In this document: positions 9,093 to 17,911 of the stretch, one piece after another
Numbering within the stretch: position 1 is the stretch's first letter
Layout of the letters: the number at the start of each line of letters is the position of its first letter
DNA from: Macrococcus hajekii
GTDB taxonomy: Bacteria > Bacillota > Bacilli > Staphylococcales > Staphylococcaceae
Direction: 5' to 3'
DNA: 64,000 bases
Assembly (NCBI RefSeq): GCF_004359505.1
Contig: NZ_SCWE01000003.1
Coordinates: 153,527-217,526, forward strand
Made by a program: the position numbers and the translations under genes
The notes under the pieces: generated by a model
Databases searched by the model: none
What the model was told of the DNA's origin: nothing
The model's input: the letters and a program-made list of their open reading frames with translations, nothing else

Positions 9093-10226
9093 CTACTTTA
9101 AATAGGTAATTTTTCTCCACAGATATTCAAGCGGTCCTTGCTTAAAGCGACTGAAATACCGCCATGAGAAGGCGATAAGACTCATATAAATCACAAGCGC
9201 TATACTATAGGTCTCAATAAGATTCAGTTGACCATATAGCTTAAAGCTATAAGTGATGATGAACATGATGACACTCTGCAAAATATAGACAGTAAAGCTC
9301 ATCCGGCCGAGCAGACTCATCGGCCCTGTAATCTGTCTGAAGCGGCTTGACTCACTCAACTTGATGATACTAATCATATAGCTCGCCGCCACCATCACGC
9401 CTCCGATGTAGCCACCTGCTGCTTCAGCGCTATAACGACCATAGAAAATAAGCGATAATGATTTTAGTGCAAGTCCTGATATCATCAATCCTATTGCCCA
9501 TTTAATATTGCGTTTATCTTCTATTACTCTTTCAAACCATCCCGTTCTTCTCGCATAACTGCCCATCAGCATCAATGGAAGCAGACTGGACAGTCTGAAC
9601 AGCAGTCCTTGAACATCGGTGACGAAAAAATACTGAAAAAAATGCTGGGCATTCAGCGCAATGATATCAGCATAGTGTCCGCTATTAAAGACCTGCGCGA
9701 CATACGCGGCTCTGTCAGCATCATTGATGACATAATCATAGCGCGGTAGCTTCAGACCATTCACTACAAATGGCACAATATGATTCATAACGTAGTAACC
9801 AAACAATATAATACTCGCGATTACACTGAATTTCTTATCTACAAATAGGAGGGGCGCGCCTATCAGCATGACGACTGCATATGTTTGAAGGATATCACCC
9901 GAGAAAAGAAAGATACCATGCAATATGCCGAAAACAAAAAGAGCGATCAGACGCCGATAAATGATAGGAAGAAAGGCGTCCCCTCTTTTATCCGCACTAT
10001 CCTTCATCATCATCAGACCATAACCGAACAGAAAAGCAAAAATGGGATAGAAAGACTGCTGGATAAAGAGAATATTGAAAGCATAAAGTACACGATTCAA
10101 GCCATACTGAAATGTAAAAAAAGGATCAAGATGAAAAATATCGTGTGTAAAACCTACTATATTCATCAATATGATACCTAGTAAACTGAAGCCTCTCAGT
10201 ATATCCAGGCTATAGATTCGTTTCAT
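9093..10226 (-). CDS. DUF418 (YeiB-like) integral membrane protein
   Basis: The 377-residue protein begins [18 protein letters not shown], the N-terminal signature shared by DUF418 and related acyltransferase-3 type proteins (DxxRG in the first helix), and continues with about ten membrane segments, among them [15 protein letters not shown] and [12 protein letters not shown] helices typical of the family. Function is not established; membrane or envelope modification is often suggested. The ATG overlaps the stop of the upstream PhnA-type gene by four bases, so translation is probably coupled. Confidence 0.85.
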   Translation of the reverse strand: MKRIYSLDILRGFSLLGIILMNIVGFTHDIFHLDPFFTFQYGLNRVLYAFNILFIQQSFYPIFAFLFGYGLMMMKDSADKRGDAFLPIIYRRLIALFVFGILHGIFLFSGDILQTYAVVMLIGAPLLFVDKKFSVIASIILFGYYVMNHIVPFVVNGLKLPRYDYVINDADRAAYVAQVFNSGHYADIIALNAQHFFQYFFVTDVQGLLFRLSSLLPLMLMGSYARRTGWFERVIEDKRNIKWAIGLMISGLALKSLSLIFYGRYSAEAAGGYIGGVMVAASYMISIIKLSESSRFRQITGPMSLLGRMSFTVYILQSVIMFIITYSFKLYGQLNLIETYSIALVIYMSLIAFSWRYFSRFKQGPLEYLWRKITYLK

Positions 10227-10558
10227 ATTTTTTTAACAACAGATGATTTCAGACCTATTTGACCAAATCCTTCTATCTTACAGTCAATGTCATGACCATC
10301 TTCAGGATCGACCAATCTGATATTCTTTACTTTAGTGCCTTGTTTGATCACTGAAGAAGCACCTTTCACTTTCAGGTCTTTGACGACAGATACTGTATCC
10401 CCATCCTTCAGTTCATTGCCATTCACATCACGAATAACCATTGTTTCCTCTTCTTCTGCATGTATGGGCCATTCATGCCCACACATCGGACATACGTAGT
10501 TTAGACCATCTTCATAAGTATATTCTGAGCCACACTCAGGGCAATTAGGTAATGTCAT
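10223..10558 (-). CDS. PhnA/YjdM-type zinc-ribbon protein
   Basis: The 111-residue protein has an N-terminal zinc ribbon with CPECGSEY and CPMCGHEW (CxxC pairs near residues 6-9 and 23-26), an acidic linker and a C-terminal SH3-like domain with [17 protein letters not shown]. This is the standard PhnA (alkylphosphonate uptake operon protein) layout. Despite the name, the Firmicutes members are not linked to phosphonate breakdown here, since no phn genes are nearby. It is cotranscribed with the DUF418 gene, overlapping it by four bases. Confidence 0.9.
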   Translation of the reverse strand: MTLPNCPECGSEYTYEDGLNYVCPMCGHEWPIHAEEEETMVIRDVNGNELKDGDTVSVVKDLKVKGASSVIKQGTKVKNIRLVDPEDGHDIDCKIEGFGQIGLKSSVVKKI

Positions 10559-10584
10559 CAGTTTCTCCTTTTAATTTTAAGATT

Positions 10585-11052
10585 TTAATCAAAGTAAGGG
10601 ATATGCTCTACATCGAGCAGTCTTCTTTTGAGATGCAGTCCACTCGAAAAACCGGTCAGTCTGCCATTCTTTCCTATAACCCGATGACAAGGCACAGCAA
10701 TAAGTACAGGATTCCTGCCAATCGCACCCCCTACAGCCCGCACCGCTTTCGGTCGACCGATCTGACGTGCAATATCACCATACGTCACCGTCTCTCCGTA
10801 TGGAATCGTCAGCAGTGCTTGCCATACATCCTGCTGGAACGGTGTGCCATCAAGATGAAATGACCAGTCAAAAGAAGACAGACTGCCTTCTGCATATGCT
10901 TTTATATCCGCAATATAGCGAGTATTTTGCAGATCAGCCTGTTCTCCGGTCACACTCCCCTCAACCTTATCATGACTTAATGAATAGACACCTTTATCAG
11001 TTGAACAAATGTGTACAGTCTCTCCGAAAAGTTCAAAAGAGCTGCTATACAC
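10585..11052 (-). CDS. ogt: Methylated-DNA--protein-cysteine methyltransferase
   Basis: The 155-residue protein has the DNA-binding wing and active-site motif PCHRVIG with the alkyl-acceptor cysteine at about residue 122, plus the preceding QQDVWQALLTIPYGETVTYG. It removes O6-alkyl groups from guanine in a suicide reaction. The GTG start has GGAGTTAACCC in front, a ribosome site that lies inside the end of the upstream acetyltransferase gene; the genes overlap by eight bases, arguing for one operon. Confidence 0.93.
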   Translation of the reverse strand: MYSSSFELFGETVHICSTDKGVYSLSHDKVEGSVTGEQADLQNTRYIADIKAYAEGSLSSFDWSFHLDGTPFQQDVWQALLTIPYGETVTYGDIARQIGRPKAVRAVGGAIGRNPVLIAVPCHRVIGKNGRLTGFSSGLHLKRRLLDVEHIPYFD

Positions 11053-11473
11053 GGGTTAACTCCATATCGACATGAGGAATCATATCTTCAAAATAAATAA
11101 CAGAACGCACTTCAAATCCAAATGATCGGTAAAAATCAGCGAGATGCGCCTGTCCTTGTAACTTCACTGCGCGTGCCGGATAATGTTCATTGATATATTC
11201 CATACATGTTTTCATAAGTTCTCGTGCAAGCCCTTTCCCTCTGTACTTAGGATTAACAATCACACGACCGATAAATAAATCCTCTCTCTCTATTATCCGC
11301 GCATAGGCTTCTATTTCATCGGTGCCTTTAAAAATATGAATTGCACTTAAATCCTCATCATCTACTTCAGGATAAGCACACCGCTGTTCAACGATAAATG
11401 TATCAATCCGCAATTTCACAATATCAAACCATTGTTTTGTCGTTAATTCCTCAAACCGTTGAATATGCCACAT
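11045..11473 (-). CDS. GNAT-family N-acetyltransferase, ElaA-like
   Basis: About 142 residues. It contains the ElaA-type N-terminus (FEELTTKQWFDIVKLR), the strand VVDDEDLSAIHIF and the acetyl-CoA loop stretch GRVIVNPKYRGKGLARELM. The substrate is unknown. The ATG at 11471-11473 follows GAGGTGAGG; a GTG three codons earlier is less likely. It is the first gene of a two-gene unit with ogt. Confidence 0.85.
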   Translation of the reverse strand: MWHIQRFEELTTKQWFDIVKLRIDTFIVEQRCAYPEVDDEDLSAIHIFKGTDEIEAYARIIEREDLFIGRVIVNPKYRGKGLARELMKTCMEYINEHYPARAVKLQGQAHLADFYRSFGFEVRSVIYFEDMIPHVDMELTRV

Positions 11474-11561
11474 CTTCCTCACCTCATACTTTTAATTATT
11501 TTACTATATCATGCGTGTAAATACGACTTTTTCGGGTAAAGACCAGTAAGGAGTGATAACG

Positions 11562-12254
11562 TTGAAAAAAATACTAGTTGTTTTAACTAATATAGAAAAA
11601 TATGAAACGATCAACCGCGCAACAGGCCTGTGGTTAGGAGAAGCTGCACAATTTGTTGAAGTGGTTAAAGAAGCGGGTTATGAAACCGATTATGTCAGCC
11701 CTGCCGGCGGACTTGTACCTATCGACCCTGCCAGCTTAACATCAGCAGATGATATCGATTTCAAGTGGTATCATGATGCTGACTTTAAGCGTCATGCTCT
11801 AGCTGAAACCCTTAAGCCATCTGATATTAATCCTGAAGATTATGCTGCTATTTATTATACAGGTGGTCACGGAACAATGTGGGATTTCAAAGATAATATC
11901 GAGCTTCAGCAGATTGCCGAAAAAATTTATGAGCAAAACGGCTATGTAACAGGTGTCTGTCATGGTGTTGTTGGACTCGTCAACCTTCTTGATACGCAAA
12001 CAGGAAAACGCCTGATTAAAGGGAAAAAGGTGACAGGTTTCAGTAATATGGAAGAAAAACTGAACCGTACAAAAAAACATGTACCTTTCTTAGCCGAAGA
12101 TAGCTTAAAAGAAGCAGGCGCAAAATATAAATCTAAACGCCCAATGAAAGAACATGTACGTGTGGATGGACAGTTAATTACGGGACAGAACCCGCCTTCT
12201 GCCAAAAAAGTAGGACAAGAACTTGTGAAAGCACTAAAAAACCGGACATCTTAA
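11562..12254 (+). CDS. DJ-1/PfpI (Hsp31-like) class I glutamine-amidotransferase-fold protein
   Basis: The 230-residue protein has the nucleophile elbow GVCHGVVGL with Cys133, the upstream YYTGGHGTMWDF strand-loop and an SPAGGLVPIDPAS stretch typical of Hsp31-like proteins. These are methylglyoxal-handling or stress chaperone proteins; the exact activity cannot be read from sequence. I place the start at TTG 11562, with AAGGAG eight bases upstream, rather than at the GTG that overlaps the ribosome site. Confidence 0.85.
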   Translation: MKKILVVLTNIEKYETINRATGLWLGEAAQFVEVVKEAGYETDYVSPAGGLVPIDPASLTSADDIDFKWYHDADFKRHALAETLKPSDINPEDYAAIYYTGGHGTMWDFKDNIELQQIAEKIYEQNGYVTGVCHGVVGLVNLLDTQTGKRLIKGKKVTGFSNMEEKLNRTKKHVPFLAEDSLKEAGAKYKSKRPMKEHVRVDGQLITGQNPPSAKKVGQELVKALKNRTS

Positions 12255-12267
12255 GATGCCCGGTTTT
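12236..12267 (+). terminator. Bidirectional terminator between converging genes
   Basis: The stem AAAACCGG-CATCTT/AAGATG-CCGGTTTT (one mismatch) serves both the DJ-1-like gene and the converging NlpC/P60 gene. Confidence 0.8.
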
Positions 12268-12279
12268 GTCTTGTTTAAA

Positions 12280-13041
12280 TTAGAAGCGGTAGTAACCTGT
12301 TACTGAACCACTGATGTATGATACTGCACGTTGTGCGATACCTTGTTGTGGGTTTAATGCATCGATCATTTGGCCGTTACCAATATAAACACCAACGTGA
12401 GAACCGCCGTTGAAGAATACTAAGTCACCAGGTTGTGGAGCTGATACTGGAGTACCTGCTGCCATTTGAGCGTAAGTAGTACGTGGGATTGATTTACCCA
12501 TAGATGCTAATACTTGTTGAGCGAATGAAGAACAGTCAACAGCTGTTGCTGAGTTTCCACCATAAACATATGATTTACCTGCTGCTACACTGTTTGCAAC
12601 TGCTGCTACATTGTTGTTTACTGCTGAAGTTGTAGCAACTGCTTTTTTAGCAACTGGTGCAACGGTCGTACGATCTAAGTTTGTGTTTGTAGTTGAATAA
12701 TTAGATGTAGCTGCTGGTGCTGAGTAGTTAGTTGAGTAATTAGATGTAGTTACTGGCGCTGAGTAGTTAGTTGAGTAATTAGATGTAGTTACTGGCGCTG
12801 AATAGCTTGCTGCCGGCGCTGAGTAGTTAGATGTTGAATAGTTGTAACCATTTGAATAGTTGTAAGTTCTTGAACCATCTTGGTTGATTGTATAAGTGTA
12901 GCTATAAGATTGATTAGATGCTGGTGCTTGCTCTTGTGTTTGGTTTACTTCGTCTACTGTGTGAGCTGCTGCGTCTGCATGGTTAGCACCTAAAGTTGAT
13001 AATCCTGCTAAAGTTGTTAAAGCTAATACTGTTTTTTTCAT
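12280..13041 (-). CDS. Secreted NlpC/P60 peptidoglycan hydrolase with Ser/Thr/Tyr-rich repeats
   Basis: The 253-residue protein has a signal peptide (MKKTVLALTTLAGLSTLGA, cleavage near HADA-A), a low-complexity Tyr/Ser/Asn/Thr linker and a C-terminal NlpC/P60 domain with catalytic Cys170 (AVDCSSF), His215 (GGSHVGVYIG) and Asn230. Such enzymes cut the D-Glu to diamino acid or stem-peptide bonds of the wall. The linker contains near-perfect 13-residue repeats (SAPVTTSNYSTNY), encoded by 39-base DNA repeats. The gene is monocistronic, with GGAGGA before the ATG. No LysM domain is present, so wall targeting probably rests on the linker. Confidence 0.9.
   Translation of the reverse strand: MKKTVLALTTLAGLSTLGANHADAAAHTVDEVNQTQEQAPASNQSYSYTYTINQDGSRTYNYSNGYNYSTSNYSAPAASYSAPVTTSNYSTNYSAPVTTSNYSTNYSAPAATSNYSTTNTNLDRTTVAPVAKKAVATTSAVNNNVAAVANSVAAGKSYVYGGNSATAVDCSSFAQQVLASMGKSIPRTTYAQMAAGTPVSAPQPGDLVFFNGGSHVGVYIGNGQMIDALNPQQGIAQRAVSYISGSVTGYYRF
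12718..12812 (-). repeat. 39-bp tandem repeats in the NlpC/P60 linker
   Basis: Two almost identical 39-base units plus a partial third encode the 13-residue repeat of the linker. The repeats keep the frame, so copy-number change would alter linker length without breaking the gene. Confidence 0.85.
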
Positions 13042-13241
13042 TATATATTTTCCTCCAGAAAATTCTTAAGTGAATTATTTTTTATTTAATGTATGATCAG
13101 GACTGATTTGTTTATCAGCTCTTTGCGATGAATTTATATTATCACTTATTTTTCTGGAATAGGGCGTTGTTATTTATTTGTTACATAAGTGATATGTTTA
13201 ACATCAAAATATTACAGCGCTCATCTCACCATGTAATAATC
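13042..13241 (-). promoter_or_regulatory. Leader region of the NlpC/P60 gene
   Basis: About 200 AT-rich bases separate the ATG from the preceding terminator. The region must carry the promoter. TGTAAT and TGTTAA half-sites near 13195-13217 resemble WalR half-sites but are spaced seven rather than five bases apart, so I do not call a WalR box. Confidence 0.35.
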
Positions 13242-13286
13242 AAAAAAACCACAACAAATCCTATAACAACAAGGATTGACGTGGTT
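13242..13286 (-). terminator. Terminator of the 481-residue NAD-binding protein gene
   Basis: AACCAC and AATCCT arms pair with AGGATT and GTGGTT across a large loop, followed by seven T on the minus strand. It lies about 55 bases past the stop codon. Confidence 0.65.
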
Positions 13287-13338
13287 GAAAACCTCTATTT
13301 TCATTCAATTATTTTCCATTTATATTACAAAGATAACA

Positions 13339-14784
13339 TTAGACAGTAGTTGACTGCTGCCCTTTATCCATTAAATATGTCGAATCCAGAGTTTTTTCCA
13401 GAATCTTTGTCTCATATCCGAAGAGTGTCATTACGATTAAATGAACACGTGCTTGAGTAAGTTTATAAATTGCCCAAGGTAAGGTCGGCTCATATTCATG
13501 AATGGCAATGATACATTCATTCGTATCGAGGATTCGTCTGAATTCAAGTCGAGCTCTTCCCTCTTCACCATCTTTTACCTTCTTAGAGAATTTACCCCCT
13601 TTTATCATAAATAAAACACGATCTTCGTCTGTATAATCTTTATTTTTTTGTAAAATCAGAATAGGGTCTTTAAAAATCGGCAAGCTGATTGATAATGTAT
13701 CACCCTCAATGGCTGTATTGATAAATGACATACCAATGCGTGACAACCAGTTCATATAGTAGTTAGCTGTCTGATCAATCGACCATGATTGAGGTATCGT
13801 AATACGTTGCACAGATTTCACATCACTTTTTTTCAGTGCTTCTCCGATTGTTTCTTTCTTCTTATCTTTCTTTTTACTGTCTTTATCTTCATCTAATGCA
13901 ATCTTAATACTCTCTTCAAGTGGAGTGGGTGCATTAGTAATACCTTCAACATAGTTTTCTTTAGATGGAACCATGTCATGGACCAGACTATCAAGTAAAG
14001 GATAAACTAATTCTTTCGGTTCACCTGTCAGCAGACTGACAACCGGTTTTGTAATAGATACCGGAATGATAGGTAAATCTACCATCGGCAATTTTTTATT
14101 CATCACCTTTGCTGTCTCTTTAAACATGCCTTTGTAATCTGTTACATCATGATAAATATCAATTGATTCATTTTCTTCCGGATTTCGTTCAATGAGTTTA
14201 GCAAGCCCTTCAATTACATCCTTTAAAGCAACGGGTGCTGTCTTACTGTAGGCCCACTTAGGCAGCACGAGTGCAGGCAGACGTTCTGTCAGCTTTTTAA
14301 GTACAGGGAATGACGATCCTTTTGGACCAATGATAAGCCCGGCACGTAAAGTAGATACTGGCACCCCATATGAACCTAATATCTTTTCACACTCCAGACG
14401 GCTGCGCAGATGATCTGATAAATCCTGTGCATCTTCATGCGGCATAATACCACTCATAAAAATAATGTGCTTAACCCCTTTACTTTTAGCTGCACGTCCA
14501 AAGTTATCTGCTAGAATAGCATCCATGTCTACAAATGATGCTTGTGTAAGCTTTGCAGCTGGTTGCATTGAGTGGACAAGATAGATAGCAGTGTCCACGC
14601 CCTCCATCGCTTCCTCAACATCTTTGATGGCAAATAAGTCCACTTGCTTCCATTCAACATTCTCTTCATTTTCTTTATTTTTTGTACTGCGGGATGCTGC
14701 AACGATTTTATGATTTTCTTTAATCTTTTTCAGCAAGTTACCACCGATATAGCCAGATGCACCTGTCAACAATATCTTCTTCAT
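13339..14784 (-). CDS. NAD(P)-binding SDR-type protein with C-terminal START-like extension
   Basis: The 481-residue protein starts MKKILLTGASGYIGGNLLKK, a Rossmann motif of the NmrA/atypical SDR class, with VHSMQ and FMSGIMP strands. A lysine-rich charged linker (about residues 300-330, DKDSKKKDKKKE) separates it from a C-terminal domain with IPQSWSIDQTANYY, RLEFRRILDTNE and IHEYEPTLPW, which may be START/SRPBCC-like (inference). The 293-residue protein at 5940-6821 shares both ends but lacks the middle. The enzymatic role is unknown. A ribosome site GAGGGATA precedes the ATG. Confidence 0.75.
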   Translation of the reverse strand: MKKILLTGASGYIGGNLLKKIKENHKIVAASRSTKNKENEENVEWKQVDLFAIKDVEEAMEGVDTAIYLVHSMQPAAKLTQASFVDMDAILADNFGRAAKSKGVKHIIFMSGIMPHEDAQDLSDHLRSRLECEKILGSYGVPVSTLRAGLIIGPKGSSFPVLKKLTERLPALVLPKWAYSKTAPVALKDVIEGLAKLIERNPEENESIDIYHDVTDYKGMFKETAKVMNKKLPMVDLPIIPVSITKPVVSLLTGEPKELVYPLLDSLVHDMVPSKENYVEGITNAPTPLEESIKIALDEDKDSKKKDKKKETIGEALKKSDVKSVQRITIPQSWSIDQTANYYMNWLSRIGMSFINTAIEGDTLSISLPIFKDPILILQKNKDYTDEDRVLFMIKGGKFSKKVKDGEEGRARLEFRRILDTNECIIAIHEYEPTLPWAIYKLTQARVHLIVMTLFGYETKILEKTLDSTYLMDKGQQSTTV

Positions 14785-14940
14785 CTATATCCCTCATTTT
14801 CATTAAGATGTTGAACTATACCCCGTACTAGCTTGTATATGTGATAATTCACCTTAAAGTTTTATTAAAAGTTCAACCGATAACTTTATTTCTAAATGAA
14901 GTATGCTATATTTTGAGAATAGAGAAAGAAAGTAGGCGTT

Positions 14941-15426
14941 ATGATGATTGTAAGAATGTCTAACCTAGAAGCATATAAAAGATTTTGGACTGAAGCCTTT
15001 AATCTGCACGACCGTGCAAGACGTAAAGAATTCTGGGTTCCGTTCCTTATTCATACCTGTCTTTATACCATTGTTTCACTTATTGTCCTTCTATATTATA
15101 AAGTTAACGATAATCATATTTACATGACAGCTAATTTTGTGTTTTTTGCGGTGACCTGTATTCCGACCTTTTCTGTTTTCTTCAGAAGACTTCAAGATTT
15201 AAATATATCAGGCTGGTGGTATTTGATTATGCCATTCATCAAATTTATAGATGAACTTCCAAGCTACTTCATTTATGAAAACTTGCAGCTGACTATTGGA
15301 TTTATGGGTATTATTGGTAAAGTTGTACTGCTCGTTGTGATGACATTTGATGGCACTGAAGGACCGAACCGTTTTGGACATGATCCAAAAGAAGTCATCG
15401 ATGAATTGAATCCGAGGCAATACTAA
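14941..15426 (+). CDS. DUF805 membrane protein
   Basis: The 161-residue protein has the DUF805 opening YKRFWTEAFNLHDRARRKEFWVP, the central FFRRLQDLNISGWWY and the C-terminal GTEGPNRFGHDP, with four membrane segments. A paralogue is encoded at 45490-45975. Function is unknown. The first two ATGs at 14941 and 14944 follow a weak AGTAGG; a later methionine six codons in is also possible. The stop codon overlaps the start of the next gene (TAATG). Confidence 0.85.
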   Translation: MMIVRMSNLEAYKRFWTEAFNLHDRARRKEFWVPFLIHTCLYTIVSLIVLLYYKVNDNHIYMTANFVFFAVTCIPTFSVFFRRLQDLNISGWWYLIMPFIKFIDELPSYFIYENLQLTIGFMGIIGKVVLLVVMTFDGTEGPNRFGHDPKEVIDELNPRQY

Positions 15427-15861
15427 TGTATTTCATTCAAGAGATGACACAAGCAGATCAACAGGAAATTTTAAAATGGCGTTATACAGCACCCTATGAA
15501 CGATATAATTTAACAGCTGATACATTTGAGCAAGAAGAACACTTTTATAGTGTATTCAGTAAGCCAGAATTAATCGGCATGCTTAAACTACATTATAATG
15601 AAGTAACTTGTTTTTTTAGGAATCGGTATGAACCCTGATTTAACGAATCAAAGTCATGGTCAAAAATTTGTGCAAGCAGCGATTGATTTCATTAGAAAAC
15701 AGGGTTTTCAACATATTCGATTAGTCGTAGCTACATATAATGAACGTGCCATTAAAGTTTATGAACGCTGTGGATTTAAAGAAGCAGATTATGAATGGAT
15801 CCTCGCTGGAGATGTGTTGGAAGAATTTGTAATAATAGAATATGGGGTGGAGAATAGATAA
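15426..15861 (+). pseudogene. GNAT acetyltransferase split by a frameshift in a T7 tract
   Basis: The first frame (15426-15638) encodes an N-terminal half ending in EVTCFFRNRYEP, and the second frame (read from about 15617, with its own ATG at 15628) continues FLGIGMNPDLTNQSHGQKFV and IRLVVATYNERAIKVYERCGF, the acetyl-CoA loop and C-terminal half of a GNAT. Removing one T from the seven-T run at 15611-15617 joins the halves into one normal-length protein of about 145 residues. It is either a recent frameshift, a slippage switch or an assembly error. Start overlaps the DUF805 stop. Confidence 0.8.
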
Positions 15862-15946
15862 GTGAGAGTTCTAAGGAATTATCTCCACTTCTCTTCATGA
15901 ACTGGCGCGCTTTACCATTTCTATTAATTAAAGGAGGGATTTTACC

Positions 15947-16267
15947 ATGTCTCAACTCTGTGATTGTTCACATCTTACTCATATTAATGTATCAGCAGAT
16001 TATGGAGCTGATCCGCTGTGGTGTGCAGCTTGTCACTTAAACCTTGATGCAGAGTCATTCACTCTTTCTGACTCGCTAGACGATGATTTATTTCGCTGGT
16101 CTAATCGCTATGGTCAGTGGCTCGATCTCGAAACGAATACCCTCATTCCAGAAGGTGCTGCACTAGAAACGAAACATAATGAAGAAGGACTGTTCCTTAC
16201 TAAGCGTCTCCAACATGAATTACCTGCCTATCTTTTCACTTTCATACCTTCTATAGATACAAAATAA
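15947..16267 (+). CDS. Conserved small protein with Cys/His motif, function unknown
   Basis: The 106-residue protein has CDCSHLTHINV near the N-terminus and a CAACH motif at about residues 27-31, which could bind a metal. It lacks a signal peptide and membrane segments. A strong AAAGGAGGG precedes the ATG and a terminator follows. I do not recognise a characterised family. Confidence 0.65.
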   Translation: MSQLCDCSHLTHINVSADYGADPLWCAACHLNLDAESFTLSDSLDDDLFRWSNRYGQWLDLETNTLIPEGAALETKHNEEGLFLTKRLQHELPAYLFTFIPSIDTK

Positions 16268-16289
16268 AAGCAGCCATTCGGCTGCTTTT
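16266..16289 (+). terminator. Bidirectional terminator
   Basis: Perfect stem AAAAGCAGCC/GGCTGCTTTT with a four-base loop between converging genes. Confidence 0.88.
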
Positions 16290-17766
16290 ATTGTTTAGGT
16301 ATTAAATTCAGTGCTTCTGATACTTCCTGGTTCACTTTTTCGAACAATGCTTCATCGTCCCCTAATTTCTGTCCATATGAAGGAATGATATCTTTCAGAC
16401 GTTCTTCAATATCCGGAATCTGATTATTAAAGCATTTAACTAGTACTTGTAACATAACATGCGCTGCAGTTGAAGCACCTGGTGAAGCACCAAGTAATGC
16501 TGCCACTGTACCATCCTGTGACGTGATCACTTCTGTACCAAACTGAAGTGTCCCTTTACCTTGATCTGTATCCTTGATGACCTGTACACGCTGTCCCGCT
16601 ACAACTATATCCCAGTCTTCTGATTTTGCTTCAGGTACAAATTCACGTAGTTCTTCAATACGTTGTTCTTTGGACTGCATGACTTGTTCAATTAAGTATT
16701 GCGTCAGTTTCATTTCTTTTGCCCCAGCTGACAACATTGTAAGGAGGTTATTCGGTTTAACTGAACCAAATAGATCCAGATAAGAACCTGTTTTCAGGAA
16801 CTTAGGTGAAAAACCGGCATAAGGACCGAATAATAAAGACTGCTCTCCGTCAATGTAGCGGGTATCTAAGTGAGGTACTGACATAGGTGGTGCACCGATT
16901 TTAGCTTTGCCATACACTTTGGCATGATGCTTTTTAACGATGTCTGGATTTTTACAGACGAGGAAAAGACCGCTGACCGGAAATCCTCCGACATGTTTGG
17001 ATTCCGGAATATTTGTCTTTTGCAATAATGGCAAGCTATAGCCGCCCGCTCCGATGAATACGAAATCTGCATTATGATATTCCGTCTTTTTCATATCTTC
17101 ATTGTATACTTTGACTTGCCAGCCGCCGCCTTGCACACGGTTCAAATCTTTAACTTCGTGGCGATAATTCATTTCCACACCTTGCTCAATCAAGATGTTA
17201 AATAAATCTTCAGTTAATTGACCGAAGTTGATATCAGTCCCTGACTCCATTCTAGTAATGGCCATTACTTCATTTGGATCACGTCCCTCCATCATAAGAG
17301 GAACCCACTGTTTCATCTCGTCTTTATCTTCAGTGATTTCCATACCTTTGAAAAGTGGATTGTCAGCTAATGTCTGGTAACGATTCTTGATAAAGCGAAC
17401 ATTATCCTCTCCGCTTACATAGCTTAAGTGAGGTACAGGCATAATAAAATTTTGAGGTTCTTTAAGAAGGCCTTTATTCACAAGATGTGCCCACAGTTGT
17501 TTAGATAACTGGAACTGTTCGTTGATATCAAGTGCTTTTGAGATATCAATATTGCCATCTTTATCTTCTTTAGTGTAATTCAATTCGCATAATGCAGAAT
17601 GTCCAGTACCGGCATTATTCCATGCATTAGAACTTTCGAGACCAGGTTTATCCAGCTTCTCAAATACTCTGATATTTAGCTCAGGTTTCAATTCTTTTAA
17701 CAGTATACCTAACGTCGCACTCATAATACCGCCACCAATTAAGATGACATCGGTTTTATTCGTCAT
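16288..17766 (-). CDS. mqo: Malate:quinone oxidoreductase
   Basis: The 492-residue FAD protein starts with [20 protein letters not shown] (GxGxxS-type dinucleotide motif) and contains [19 protein letters not shown] and [12 protein letters not shown], family-specific stretches. Mqo oxidises malate to oxaloacetate at the membrane and passes electrons to the quinone pool, supplementing or replacing soluble malate dehydrogenase. Length is normal for staphylococcal Mqo. It stands alone, ending in a shared terminator. Confidence 0.96.
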   Translation of the reverse strand: MTNKTDVILIGGGIMSATLGILLKELKPELNIRVFEKLDKPGLESSNAWNNAGTGHSALCELNYTKEDKDGNIDISKALDINEQFQLSKQLWAHLVNKGLLKEPQNFIMPVPHLSYVSGEDNVRFIKNRYQTLADNPLFKGMEITEDKDEMKQWVPLMMEGRDPNEVMAITRMESGTDINFGQLTEDLFNILIEQGVEMNYRHEVKDLNRVQGGGWQVKVYNEDMKKTEYHNADFVFIGAGGYSLPLLQKTNIPESKHVGGFPVSGLFLVCKNPDIVKKHHAKVYGKAKIGAPPMSVPHLDTRYIDGEQSLLFGPYAGFSPKFLKTGSYLDLFGSVKPNNLLTMLSAGAKEMKLTQYLIEQVMQSKEQRIEELREFVPEAKSEDWDIVVAGQRVQVIKDTDQGKGTLQFGTEVITSQDGTVAALLGASPGASTAAHVMLQVLVKCFNNQIPDIEERLKDIIPSYGQKLGDDEALFEKVNQEVSEALNLIPKQ

Positions 17767-17867
17767 GTTCTATTTCCTCCTACCCTTCTACTTGTTTTTC
17801 ATTATACTCCTTTACATTTAAAGAAAAAAGTATGCGATTACATAATTAATACTTGTCCTCACATAAA

Positions 17868-17898
17868 AAAGTTCCGTGAATGGCTATCCACGAAACTT
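17868..17898 (-). terminator. Terminator of the Rieske-FAD oxidoreductase gene
   Basis: The stem AAGTT-CGTG/CACG-AACTT (one internal mismatch) is followed by six T on the minus strand. Confidence 0.75.
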
Positions 17899-17911
17899 AG
17901 CTTTGTTCATA

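Noticed and set aside
12718..12812. Repeats considered as a CRISPR array
   Set aside because: Units are contiguous, in frame and without spacers; they encode a protein linker.
13195..13217. Possible WalR box upstream of the NlpC/P60 gene
   Set aside because: The half-sites are spaced by seven bases instead of five, so they do not fit the known direct-repeat site.
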